NCBI GenBank assembly: GCA_002384935.1
Contig: DGCD01000009.1
Location: 186,001 to 250,000 of the forward strand
DNA from: Pusillimonas sp. UBA3987
GTDB lineage: Bacteria > Pseudomonadota > Gammaproteobacteria > Burkholderiales > Burkholderiaceae_B
Direction: 5' to 3'
Length of the DNA: 64,000 bases
The position numbers and the translations under genes are program-made. Numbering within the stretch: position 1 is the first letter of the stretch; each line of letters begins with the position of its first letter. The notes beneath the pieces are model-generated. The model saw only the letters and a program-made list of their open reading frames with translations. It was not told where the DNA came from and did no database searches. Below are positions 16,227 to 24,093 of the stretch, in pieces.

Positions 16227-17360
16227 CTACACGTCAGGCCGCTGGGCTTTCAATGCGCATGCCATAAAGGGCAGCAACATGGCCGATGACGCAACCAGCG
16301 CCGCATCCGCCCCTTCGTCTAGATACGCCGCGGCTCGCTCCGGCGTGCTGGCCCCGCCAACGCCGATAATGTGCAGGTCAAGTTGCTCAGCGCGTATCAG
16401 TTGTGTGGCCTGCTTGACCGCGTTAAGAGACAATTCGAAAATTGCCCCGCCATGCACACCGGCCATGTGGCGCGACGGCCCAAAGTACGGGCGCCCATCC
16501 GGAAGCTCAACTTTGCGGGCAAGCGCATTCATCATCACAACGCCATCAGCTGCGCCAGCCACTGCGCGCAGAAAGGCATCAAGCGAATCACCTAAATGCC
16601 CAACCTTAAGCAACACAGGTCGCCCACCAGCACCGCGCCGCACGGCCAGCGCAATCTCGCGTGAAAGCGCCAGATCTTTGTAGACAGCCCCTTCTGCCAC
16701 ATTCACATTCGGACAAGACAAATTCGCCTCGACCATATCCGCGCCGGCCTCCACCACCATTCGTGCAAGCGTCTCGAACTCCGAGACAAAAGCCTTTTGC
16801 AACATGCCAGGCCGGGTGGTACCCACAATAGAGACAATCAGCACCTGGCCATCGCGCAATGCGTGTTTTGCCACTTCAATATCGCGCTGCCAGAATTCTG
16901 GCGGCAGCGAAGGCATGCCTATTGACCCCCCGGTTGGCGCGAGCTCCAGAGGCAGCGTCGGCGCGGCCAGCGTGTTTGCCGTCGATTCGTCGGCATCAAC
17001 ATTTGAGCGCGGATCGATAAAGGCAAAATTCGGTACTGGATGCGCAATGCGCTCGTACAGGCGAACCGTCTTGTAGGTGAGAATGTCAAAGCCCAGGCGA
17101 CTATATGCCGACAGCCACTTGGCGTTGATTCCCGGACCGGCAGCAATGCCAAAGCGCGAATTAACCTTTAACCCGAAGAACGACTTTGAGGGGACGACGG
17201 GTACCTGCGGAAACGGCTCATCAAAACGCGGCCCCAACGCAGCATTCTCTTCAAAACTTTTGTCGAATCGGTACATTGGCGAACCGCCCCATGCCATTGC
17301 CTCATCTGCACTGCCTTGCCCGCCCTTGGTGGCGATTGCCGAAGAATTGTCATTGGCCAC
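16227..17360 (-). CDS. Dihydroorotate dehydrogenase-like FMN protein, divergent
   Basis: TIM-barrel flavoprotein of 377 residues. It shows FGIAAGPGINAKWLSAYSRL near the start of the barrel, the NLSCPN loop (213-218, Cys216), VLLKVGHLGD and a late IIGVGGASTPERAAAYLDEG flavin-phosphate loop. The substrate loop reads TGGSIGMPSLPPEFW (143-157), so as in the PyrD-like protein at 3736 the usual Asn contacts to orotate are absent. It is longer than PyrD and has no PyrK neighbour, hence it is unlikely to be the pyrimidine enzyme. It is divergent from a complete TRAP transporter, suggesting a role in using an imported compound. The start is a GTG with GGGAG upstream; an ATG follows two codons later. 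Confidence 0.82.
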   Translation of the reverse strand: MANDNSSAIATKGGQGSADEAMAWGGSPMYRFDKSFEENAALGPRFDEPFPQVPVVPSKSFFGLKVNSRFGIAAGPGINAKWLSAYSRLGFDILTYKTVRLYERIAHPVPNFAFIDPRSNVDADESTANTLAAPTLPLELAPTGGSIGMPSLPPEFWQRDIEVAKHALRDGQVLIVSIVGTTRPGMLQKAFVSEFETLARMVVEAGADMVEANLSCPNVNVAEGAVYKDLALSREIALAVRRGAGGRPVLLKVGHLGDSLDAFLRAVAGAADGVVMMNALARKVELPDGRPYFGPSRHMAGVHGGAIFELSLNAVKQATQLIRAEQLDLHIIGVGGASTPERAAAYLDEGADAALVASSAMLLPFMACALKAQRPDV

Positions 17361-17644
17361 GATCGACTCCCTATCGAGTTACCATCGGCTTCGACCTGTC
17401 GAATGCCTTAAAAATAAACTAAGTTCTGTTTTAGCATAAACCTGCCGTCAGCAAAAAAAATTCATTCTCAGGGAAATATCTGATAATTCAGGCCTTTCAC
17501 TAGGTCCGAACAAAAATCACCACATCAGTATTTTCCCTGTCTTGCGTTAAATGTCTATCTACCCGCAGAATGGCATTTGTTTTTAATGCTCACTGGCGGC
17601 AAATGTGAGCGCACCACTTCACTCTAATCAGAAAGAGGGCACCC
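17361..17644. promoter_or_regulatory. Divergent intergenic region, DHODH-like / TRAP operon
   Basis: A 284-base non-coding stretch that must contain promoters for both directions. It is A/T-rich around 17420-17490. The only signal I can point to with confidence is the ribosome site AGAGGG at 17634-17639 before dctP; I see no clear palindrome or RNA gene. Confidence 0.4.
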
Positions 17645-18631
17645 ATGGCTGCAAGACACAACATCCTGACTAAATTAGGCTGCGCACTAGGCACTTTCGT
17701 CTTTGGCATTGCCGGCCTAGCCGCATCCCCCGCATCTGCAGCTGAAGTTCAACTCAAGGCTGCGTCATTTATTCCATTTAAAACAGCGTTCGGAAGACCG
17801 TTCCAGGCCTTTGTCGATCACATAAACGAAACCGGGAAAGGCGTTGTTCAGGTTCAGTTGGTAGGCCCCGAAGCCATCCCTGGCATGGAACAACCCAACG
17901 CACTGCGCAGTGGCCTTGTAGACATGATTGCCACCCCGCCCAGCATGTACAGAAATGCCGTACCCGAGGCACACGTGCAAGACCTCTCGAATATGACCCA
18001 GGCCGAACAGCGGGCATCGGGGGGGCAGGCCGCATTGAACGAATCCCTTAAAAAGAAATTGAACGCCGTTTCACTTACCGCGTATGGCAACGGCGTCCCT
18101 TTTTATATCTACCTCACCGAAGACAAAGTCGACCAAATTGAAGACTTCGAAGGTCTCCGGATACGGTCACAGCCCAATTACGCGCCTTTCTTGCGCGCAC
18201 TGGGCGCCAGCCAAACCATGGTACCCATACCAGAAACCTACACTGCACTTGAGCGTGGCGTCGTCGACGGCATTGGCTATCCCGGCTGGGGCATTGAAGA
18301 CCTAGGTTGGGACAAAATGCTCAAAGTGCGTATCGAGCCCGGCTTTTACTCGGTGGTCGTCAATATCCTGATGAATGACAAAAAGCTCGAACAGCTTACT
18401 CCCGAACAGCGAAAGGTTATTGATGATGCCGTCGTATGGTTCGAGGACTACATGGTTCAGTACGATAAAGAAGCCACCCAAAAAAGCCTTGAAGCGCAAA
18501 AGGCTGCCGGCATCAAGGCCGTTGACCTTGGCCCTGAGTTCGAAAAGCTGGCGCGTAAGGCCATGTGGGAAGACGTGGTAAAGAACAGCCCCAAAGAAGC
18601 GCCGGCCCTTCGCCCCCTCTTCCAAAAATAA
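17645..18631 (+). CDS. TRAP transporter substrate-binding protein (DctP family)
   Basis: Periplasmic receptor of 328 residues. It has a long Sec signal peptide (MAARHNILTKLGCALGTFVF, cleavage probably after ASA), a mature start AEVQLKAASFIPFKTAFGRPF, the binding segment IEDFEGLRIRSQPNYAPFL with the conserved Arg, and GVVDGIGYPGWG. It is first in a P-Q-M operon. The substrate is unknown; the facing DHODH-like gene hints at a cyclic imide, ureide or related acid (inference). Confidence 0.94.
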   Translation: MAARHNILTKLGCALGTFVFGIAGLAASPASAAEVQLKAASFIPFKTAFGRPFQAFVDHINETGKGVVQVQLVGPEAIPGMEQPNALRSGLVDMIATPPSMYRNAVPEAHVQDLSNMTQAEQRASGGQAALNESLKKKLNAVSLTAYGNGVPFYIYLTEDKVDQIEDFEGLRIRSQPNYAPFLRALGASQTMVPIPETYTALERGVVDGIGYPGWGIEDLGWDKMLKVRIEPGFYSVVVNILMNDKKLEQLTPEQRKVIDDAVVWFEDYMVQYDKEATQKSLEAQKAAGIKAVDLGPEFEKLARKAMWEDVVKNSPKEAPALRPLFQK

Positions 18632-18723
18632 CGCGACATAGCAACCATACCTAGCTGTACTTTATTCCGGGCCCATTCTCGATTCACTATCGGTCGTGGG
18701 CCCGTTTGCCTTCGGAATCACAC

Positions 18724-19278
18724 ATGCACCATCTGATGATGCTCCATTATTACGCCATAAGAGTCTTGGCGGCATTCGCTGGTTTTTGTATTGCCTTCCT
18801 CATTGTGGCGATCGGCGCAGAAGCCATCATACGTTCACTGGGCCTTGGTTATATTCGCGGCATCATCGATTTCTCGGAATACGGACTATTCCTGATCGCC
18901 ATCCTGGCGTCGCCATGGTTATTGAACCGAAACCAGCACATTCGGGTCGACCTCATTCTCACGCAACTGAAACCGACCGCACGGCAGCATCTTGAGAAAC
19001 TGATCAACCTCATTATGCTGATCATCGCGGCAATCATTCTTTACTACGGGGCCCTCGTATTTATCGAATCGTGGCAGCGGCAGGAAATCGTCTTTCGGGA
19101 AATCGAAATTCCCGATTGGTGGATGCAGTGGCAAATACCCCTGGCAATGTTGCTGATGTGCATCGAGCTCGTGCAACGCCTTTTCTGGCCCAACTGTCGA
19201 TATGAGCCCCAAGGAGTCGCCTGGTTAGAAGACGATGATGAAACTGAATCCCTCGCATCAGGCAACACCGGAGAATAA
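18724..19278 (+). CDS. TRAP transporter small permease (DctQ family)
   Basis: Membrane protein of 184 residues with four hydrophobic segments; it carries the DctQ-type stretches GIIDFSEYGLFLIAILASPW and NRNQHIRVDLILTQL. I chose ATG 18724 (MHHLMMLHYYAIRV) rather than the TTG at 18706 because of start-codon strength. The C-terminal tail is acidic (EDDDETES) and cytoplasmic. It lies between dctP and dctM of the same operon. Confidence 0.92.
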   Translation: MHHLMMLHYYAIRVLAAFAGFCIAFLIVAIGAEAIIRSLGLGYIRGIIDFSEYGLFLIAILASPWLLNRNQHIRVDLILTQLKPTARQHLEKLINLIMLIIAAIILYYGALVFIESWQRQEIVFREIEIPDWWMQWQIPLAMLLMCIELVQRLFWPNCRYEPQGVAWLEDDDETESLASGNTGE

Positions 19279-19280
19279 AC

Positions 19281-20594
19281 GTGGATTGGATCACTGTCAT
19301 TAGCGTCATGTTTGGGGGCGTCATACTGGCTCTGTTGCTGGGCATTCCCATCGTGTTCTCCTTTTTGCTGGTCAATATTGTTGGTGCGGTATTCGTCCTG
19401 GGCGGCGAGGTCGGCCTACTGCAAATGATCCGGAATATGCAAAGCGCCGTCGCCAACTATTCGCTGGCCCCCATCGTGCTATTCGTCTTTATGGGCGAAA
19501 TCATGCTGCATACCGGCATCGCTTCCCGTGCAATCGATGCCATCGACAAGCTCTTCACCCGCGTCCCCGGCCGTCTGTCCATGATTGCCGTTGTCGGTGG
19601 CACAATTTTCTCATCGCTATCGGGGTCAACGCTGGCGAACACGGCAGTACTGGGCAAAACGCTGCTTCCGCAAATGCTGCAAAAAGGCTACGCGCCAACC
19701 ATTGCAATGGGGCCAATCATGGCAATCGGCGGGGTGGCAATGCTCATTCCACCATCAGGGCTGGCCGTATTGCTGGCAAGCCTGGCCGAGATATCGGTAA
19801 ACCATGTACTTATTGCGGGTATCATTCCGGCGCTGCTGATGGCGGCTGCCTTCTTTGCATATATCGGTATCCGCTGCACCATCAATCCGTCTTTGGCCCC
19901 CAGCTATGCAATTGATGATCGCTCCTGGGTCGAGCGGATAAAACCACTGCTGGTCTATGTACTGCCGTTATTGATTATTTTTATCGCTGTTGTGGGCAGC
20001 ATGGTTGGGGGGATCGCCACTCCAACAGAGTCAGCCGCATTGGGTTCCCTGGCCAGTATTGCCGTAGCGGCCTGCTACCGAGCGCTTACCATCAAGAACC
20101 TGGCCAAATCATTGAAAGCAACCCTGACGTTTTCAGCGATGATTCTGTTTGTCGTTTGTGCGTCAACCACGTTTTCGCAAATTCTGGCATTTTCAGGGGC
20201 AACGCAAACCATCTCGGGAATAATTACCGGCATGGATCTATCCCCCATTGTCTTGCTGCTGGCCATGCTGTTGCTACTGCTTGTACTGGGCTGCTTCATG
20301 GACCAGGTCAGCATGATGATGCTGACCCTGCCGCTGTTCATGCCAATTATCGCCGTGGCAGGTCTTGATGAAGTCTGGTTCGCCGTCCTGATGCTGATCG
20401 TACTTGAAATCAGCCTGTGTACGCCGCCCTTTGGCCTGCTGCTGTTTGTCATGCACGGGGTCGCGCCACGCGGCATCACTTTACGGCAAATTTATGCCTC
20501 GGTAACGCCGTTCATTTTGATCCAGTTCGTGTTCCTGCTGATCATTGTCGCGCTGCCTGCCATCGCGCTTTGGCTGCCATCCGCTATTCTGTAG
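19281..20594 (+). CDS. TRAP transporter large permease (DctM family)
   Basis: Protein of 437 residues with about 12 transmembrane segments. Visible DctM motifs are IVLFVFMGEIMLHTGIASRA, GTIFSSLSGSTLANTAVLGK, MAIGGVAMLIPPSGLAVLLA and VLEISLCTPPFGLLLFVMHG. The start is GTG, two bases after the DctQ stop, with GGAGAA upstream. It is the last gene of the operon and is followed by a hairpin. Confidence 0.95.
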   Translation: MDWITVISVMFGGVILALLLGIPIVFSFLLVNIVGAVFVLGGEVGLLQMIRNMQSAVANYSLAPIVLFVFMGEIMLHTGIASRAIDAIDKLFTRVPGRLSMIAVVGGTIFSSLSGSTLANTAVLGKTLLPQMLQKGYAPTIAMGPIMAIGGVAMLIPPSGLAVLLASLAEISVNHVLIAGIIPALLMAAAFFAYIGIRCTINPSLAPSYAIDDRSWVERIKPLLVYVLPLLIIFIAVVGSMVGGIATPTESAALGSLASIAVAACYRALTIKNLAKSLKATLTFSAMILFVVCASTTFSQILAFSGATQTISGIITGMDLSPIVLLLAMLLLLLVLGCFMDQVSMMMLTLPLFMPIIAVAGLDEVWFAVLMLIVLEISLCTPPFGLLLFVMHGVAPRGITLRQIYASVTPFILIQFVFLLIIVALPAIALWLPSAIL

Positions 20595-20625
20595 CGTCTT
20601 CCCCAAAAGCGGGCCCCTTTTGCAA

Positions 20626-20667
20626 AACCACGCCAAAAACGAACATAAAATCAATTTTGGCGTGGTT
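20626..20667. terminator. Inverted repeat between convergent genes
   Basis: AACCACGCCAAAA at 20626-20638 and its exact complement at 20655-20667 form a 13-bp stem with a 16-base loop, between the stop of dctM and the stop of the leftward TetR gene. There is no long T-run, so termination is inferred from position and stem strength. Confidence 0.6.
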
Positions 20668-20677
20668 ACCTTACTTG

Positions 20678-21265
20678 CTATTCAGGGGCCTTTTTATCAT
20701 TCAGAATCAAGCCGGCAACCAGGTCGGCCATCGCCGTGACGTCGCGGATATCACGAAGCCTTTGGTTAATCGCAAACCCGTCGAAAGCCATCCAGATCAA
20801 ATGCGAAAGCAACCCACCTTCAAGCAGATGCAAGCGGTCTTCCGGCAAAATCTCAGCAAGTAAATCAGACAAATACTGCTCGACATACGCCAGAAGATTA
20901 TCCGGCTTGCCCATTTCCGGGGGGGCCGATGCAAGCGCCTCGATGAGCGTATTGGAAAACGAGTGATCGGTGGCCGGCAGATCGCCCCACAAGCCAACCA
21001 GCAAACGCCTGAGCCGTGTTGAGGGCGACCGAAGCTTGCGCACTGCCGTTGCAAGCTTGTCTAACTCTTGCATTTGCCAAGGCCGATACACCTCGTAGAG
21101 CAGGGCAATTTTCGAGTCGAAGTACACATAAAGCGTACCCACATTCATCTCAGCCTGCCGGGCAATATCGGCCATTGTGGTAGCGGCGTAACCCTTCCTT
21201 GAAAATAAGTCGAAAGCCGAAACCAGAATAGCTGCGCGCATGTCGCTTTTCTTGACCTGAACCAT
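20678..21265 (-). CDS. TetR-family transcriptional regulator
   Basis: Protein of 195 residues with an AcrR-type helix-turn-helix at about 8-55: AAILVSAFDLFSRKGYAATT, ADIARQAEMNVGTLYVYFDS. The rest is a helical effector domain. It is convergent with the TRAP operon and may control it or an unseen target. Its own upstream region has repeated GACTGAA/TTCAGTC elements that probably mediate autoregulation. Confidence 0.92.
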   Translation of the reverse strand: MVQVKKSDMRAAILVSAFDLFSRKGYAATTMADIARQAEMNVGTLYVYFDSKIALLYEVYRPWQMQELDKLATAVRKLRSPSTRLRRLLVGLWGDLPATDHSFSNTLIEALASAPPEMGKPDNLLAYVEQYLSDLLAEILPEDRLHLLEGGLLSHLIWMAFDGFAINQRLRDIRDVTAMADLVAGLILNDKKAPE

Positions 21266-21280
21266 AAATATTACGCATTT

Positions 21281-21329
21281 GACTGAAAGTGATCAGCTAT
21301 TCTAACCCTTCAGTCTTAAAATTCAGACT
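21281..21329. promoter_or_regulatory. Repeated dyads upstream of the TetR gene
   Basis: GACTGAA at 21281-21287 is matched by TTCAGTC at 21309-21315, and overlapping this AGTCT at 21312-21316 is matched by AGACT at 21325-21329. The three half-sites lie 16-64 bases upstream of the TetR start and resemble TetR-family operators. No gene lies between 21266 and 21412. Confidence 0.45.
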
Positions 21330-21412
21330 AAGCCAGACCAATCTTGTTGACATGCCGCAACCAGCGGCTAAAAAATAATATTGTTTATTTTTATTGAAGA
21401 TTAAATAGCCGA

Positions 21413-21859
21413 TCAGATTGCGCGACGTTTGATTTCCTCAATGTCGCTGTCGCGCAAGCCTTCCAGTTCGGGAACCAGCGCTACGTTCTCTTGTTCCGCC
21501 GCGTCATTACGCGAAGAAATGGCCGTAGCCGATTCAGACTCGGATAAGTTAAAGGCAATATGCGGTACACCGGGCGGGATGAAACAGAAGGTTCCGGGTT
21601 CTACAAGGCAATAATCCTCCAACTGCGGGCCGTGATAAAGACCGATACGACCCGTAATGCCGTAAATAGCGGTTTCGAAGTCGCGGTGATAATGTACTTT
21701 GGCTTTGCCGCCAGGGCCGAAAGCGGTCAGGTTCATGGCGATGCCGGTGGCGCCTGCACTGTTTCCAGTAATGCCCACATACTGCGGTACCCCTTGAACA
21801 GCGGCGTCGGTGTCGTCAGAACGTAAGGTCACAACTTTTCGCATGGAAGTATTATTCAC
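21413..21859 (-). CDS. Small cupin-domain protein
   Basis: Single-domain cupin of 148 residues. Cupin motif 1 is KVHYHRDFETAIYGITGRIG and motif 2 is PGTFCFIPPGVPHIAFN, giving the three-His/one-Glu metal site. Function is not deducible; such proteins are often small dioxygenases, isomerases or effector sensors. The frame is open to 22108, but GTG 21859 has AGGAG 8 bases upstream and the longer version overlaps the YciI gene. The gene follows YciI by 28 bases and is probably co-transcribed, divergent from a MarR regulator. Confidence 0.82.
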   Translation of the reverse strand: MNNTSMRKVVTLRSDDTDAAVQGVPQYVGITGNSAGATGIAMNLTAFGPGGKAKVHYHRDFETAIYGITGRIGLYHGPQLEDYCLVEPGTFCFIPPGVPHIAFNLSESESATAISSRNDAAEQENVALVPELEGLRDSDIEEIKRRAI

Positions 21860-21887
21860 GGTTGATACTCCTGATAAAAAGGGCCGC

Positions 21888-22172
21888 CTAAACCGGGATT
21901 GGCGCGGCATTCCAAAAGAAAATCCGACGGTCTGGCCTAAGACCCGCGATGCAGTAGGGGTCGTTTTCAACCAGCTCGATCGCTTCAGCAGCGCTTTGGG
22001 CCTCAATGACCCAAAGCGTCCCGCAAAATGCCCCGCCCTCAGGTGGACGCAGGCCGCCTGCCGAAGTAATTTGATCTGAATGCGCAGCCAGATAGTCGAA
22101 ATGCGCACCGGTCAAATCAGGATCAAGGTCCGAAGGATTTAATGCATCGAAAAACAGTGCAACAAACCGCAT
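21888..22172 (-). CDS. YciI-family protein
   Basis: Protein of 94 residues with the YCII fold: MRFVALFFDALNPSD at the start, HFDYLAAHSDQITSAGGLRP in the middle, and GTLWVIEAQSAAEAIELVEN followed by DPYCIAGL, the usual end pattern. YciI-like proteins are dimeric with a putative His-Asp active site and are found in dehalogenation and aromatic pathways. I set the start at the ATG preceded by AGGAGG; an in-frame ATG at 22208 lacks a ribosome site and overlaps the control region. Confidence 0.82.
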   Translation of the reverse strand: MRFVALFFDALNPSDLDPDLTGAHFDYLAAHSDQITSAGGLRPPEGGAFCGTLWVIEAQSAAEAIELVENDPYCIAGLRPDRRIFFWNAAPIPV

Positions 22173-22203
22173 GGGTCTATCCTCCTGACACCGACAATAG
22201 AAA

Positions 22204-22226
22204 TTCATTAACTTATTAACGAATGA
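22204..22226. promoter_or_regulatory. Candidate MarR operator
   Basis: TTAACTTATTAA at 22208-22219 sits inside a wider TCATT ... AATGA dyad (22206-22226), between the divergent yciI and marR genes. An A/T-rich dyad of this size is typical for MarR-family autorepressors. Confidence 0.4.
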
Positions 22227-22321
22227 TATTATTCACGCGAACTAAATGCAATAGAATAAAACGATAACTTCCCGGTTCTTGCCCGGAAAGCCCGGCACCG
22301 CTTCAACAAAACGGACTCCAA

Positions 22322-22837
22322 ATGACCAATGCACCAAGCAAACCGCCGGTTCTTACCTCAACAGAAAGTTTCGGCCACAATATGCGCACCACAAACCGAC
22401 TGCTTCAGCGCGAGCTAAGCAGACGCGTGGCACGGCTTGGCTTGAGTATTGGTCAGTGGTACGCACTGCGTACCCTGTGGGAGAACGACGGAATCACCCA
22501 AATAGAGCTCGCGCAAAAATCCGGTATTGCGGGACCGGCCATGGTGGCTGCAGTGCGCCACTTATTGGCGATGGGCCTGGTTAAAAGACAGCGCCCCACG
22601 GGCGACAAACGCAAATACGTCATCAGCCTGACCGAAGCAGGATGGGCATTACAAGTTCCCGCCCTCGGCAAGTCGGTAGAAGTCAATGAACTGGCGCTTC
22701 ATGGCATTTCTCCCGAAGACGTATCAACCTGCCTGCGAGTACTGCGTTCGGTGCAAAACAACCTGCTGCCGCTGGCGCAAGACGCCGACCCGGCAGTCGC
22801 CGAAGTTGATCGACTCATCAGCAATCCGACTGACTGA
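22322..22837 (+). CDS. MarR-family transcriptional regulator
   Basis: Protein of 171 residues with a winged helix-turn-helix at about 55-125: NDGITQIELAQKSGIAGPAM then MGLVKRQRPTGDKRKYVISL, the latter being the wing with its DxR motif. It is divergent from the YciI/cupin pair and probably controls it and itself. The effector is unknown. Confidence 0.92.
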   Translation: MTNAPSKPPVLTSTESFGHNMRTTNRLLQRELSRRVARLGLSIGQWYALRTLWENDGITQIELAQKSGIAGPAMVAAVRHLLAMGLVKRQRPTGDKRKYVISLTEAGWALQVPALGKSVEVNELALHGISPEDVSTCLRVLRSVQNNLLPLAQDADPAVAEVDRLISNPTD

Positions 22838-22889
22838 TCCGCCATCGAAAAGAGGTTCCACACTTTTGGCGTGGATGAACGCTATCAGT

Positions 22890-23213
22890 TCAATCACGTC
22901 CGTCTTGACCTTCCGCGAACACTTTCAAAGCCTCGAGTCGCTGATCCCAATGACTCTCGAGCTTTGAAATAAACTCTCTCGCGATTCTTAATCGCGCTGC
23001 ATCTAATTTAACGACAGTTTCTCGCCCCTTTGGTGCAAGGTGAACCATGCCCGCTAATACCAGAACTTGAATTTGCTTTCGGGCACCCTGTCGGGAAACC
23101 CCAAGGCCTTGCGAAAGCTCACCGATGGTGTAAGGCGAACCGCTTGCAAGCCTCGTTACGATCTCCAGCCGAACGGGATCCCCCAATGCTTTGTATATCT
23201 CGGCCTCTATCAT
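22890..23213 (-). CDS. ArsR-family transcriptional regulator (SRPBCC-linked type)
   Basis: Protein of 107 residues: MIEAEIYKALGDPVRLEIVT leads into a winged helix with TIGELSQGLGVSRQGARKQI. No metal-binding Cys pair is present. ArsR proteins of this group are commonly paired with an AHSA1/START-domain protein, as here, where the two genes abut exactly (the stop TAA is followed directly by the ATG). It probably represses the two-gene operon through the large palindrome at 23702-23745. Confidence 0.92.
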   Translation of the reverse strand: MIEAEIYKALGDPVRLEIVTRLASGSPYTIGELSQGLGVSRQGARKQIQVLVLAGMVHLAPKGRETVVKLDAARLRIAREFISKLESHWDQRLEALKVFAEGQDGRD

Positions 23214-23654
23214 TTACGTTGTTTCAAAATACTTAATCAATCGGCCCAGCATGAAGTCCCATCCGCGGGAATTCTGATTCAAAGCCGTTTCCATCAGCTC
23301 GGTTGGCAATTTGGCAAAGCCAGACTCTGTAAGCGTTACCTTACAGAAACCCTCGGCGTCTTCTTGAATCCGGAACTCTACGAGGGTGTTTGGCACACTG
23401 AGCACATCGCCAAGAAAATTATTTGCGCCGGGAACCCAGCGATAGGCAAAATAAACATGTGGACGGGCTTCAACAATATAGATTTGACTTGTGCCATGTT
23501 CACCAAACCCAAAGATAGGCTGCCTACCCACGCTGTAGTCACCTTCAAGGGTTTCCGGAAACCACAAGACAACCTGCTCGGGTGTGGCGATCGCCTTATA
23601 GACTCGTTCTTTTGAAGCTTTAATAATAACTTCACGTTCAATGACATTTTGCAT
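23214..23654 (-). CDS. SRPBCC (AHSA1/START-like) domain protein
   Basis: Protein of 146 residues with the typical start IEREVIIKASKERVYKAIATPEQVVLWFPE and end RGWDFMLGRLIKYFE of the AHSA1 family, a hydrophobic-cavity helix-grip fold. It may bind a small hydrophobic ligand; the biochemical role of these ArsR-linked proteins is not established. It is the first gene of a two-gene operon with the ArsR gene. Confidence 0.88.
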   Translation of the reverse strand: MQNVIEREVIIKASKERVYKAIATPEQVVLWFPETLEGDYSVGRQPIFGFGEHGTSQIYIVEARPHVYFAYRWVPGANNFLGDVLSVPNTLVEFRIQEDAEGFCKVTLTESGFAKLPTELMETALNQNSRGWDFMLGRLIKYFETT

Positions 23655-23701
23655 GGTGGCCTCTACCCTTTTCGATTTACGGTGGAATCAAGTAGAGCAC
23701 A

Positions 23702-23745
23702 GCCAATTTATTTATGCAACCTTTTGGTTGCATAAATAAATTGGC
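23702..23745. promoter_or_regulatory. Perfect 20-bp inverted repeat upstream of the SRPBCC-arsR operon
   Basis: The arm at 23702-23721 (containing TTTATGCAACC) is exactly complementary to 23726-23745, with a 4-base TTTT centre. It begins 47 bases upstream of the SRPBCC start. The core ATGCAACC-TTTT-GGTTGCAT looks like an ArsR-family operator; the long arms could also form an RNA hairpin if transcribed. Confidence 0.6.
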
Positions 23746-23873
23746 ATTCACTACCGTCTCAATGATGCCCGAAATAAACGATATAGCGTATCTTGGTCTT
23801 GACAGCTCAATCTGGCGAACTAAGCTGATCGGCATCCAGCTGAGAGTGAGTGGTTTCAGGCGTCAGCACCCAA

Positions 23874-24068
23874 GTCGATGTTGCGGTGTTTAATTCCGTG
23901 GGCTTTGAGCACGCCGCCGTCCGCAACGTTGCACGGGGAAAAAAGGGAGCGGCTGTTTGAGCGGGCAACGCCCGCGAGTTCCGCGACCGCCCCGTGCAGC
24001 GTTCGGACGGCGGGAAGCCCCGAAGGGGTCGTGCGATCGCCCGCGCAATTAAACACCGCAACATCGAC
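23874..24068. repeat. Nested palindromic element in the gap after glmS
   Basis: The 439-base gap 23655-24093 holds this 195-base structure. Outer arms of 22 bp match perfectly (23874-23895 with 24047-24068; GTCGATGTTGCGGTG...). Inside them lie imperfect 25-base arms (23914-23938 with 23990-24014; core TGCACGGGG) and at the centre a GCGGGC-AAC-GCCCGC hairpin. It begins 25 bases beyond the glmS stop. It is more G/C-rich than its surroundings. It could be a mobile palindromic unit, a recombination site or a folded RNA; I see no second copy in the window and no convincing reading frame. Confidence 0.6.
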
Positions 24069-24093
24069 GCCCCACCGGCAATCAATACCCCAA

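Noticed and set aside
23856..24056. Minus-strand frame of 66 codons inside the nested palindrome
   Set aside because: The frame is a by-product of the G/C-rich palindrome; no ribosome site, and no family I can identify.
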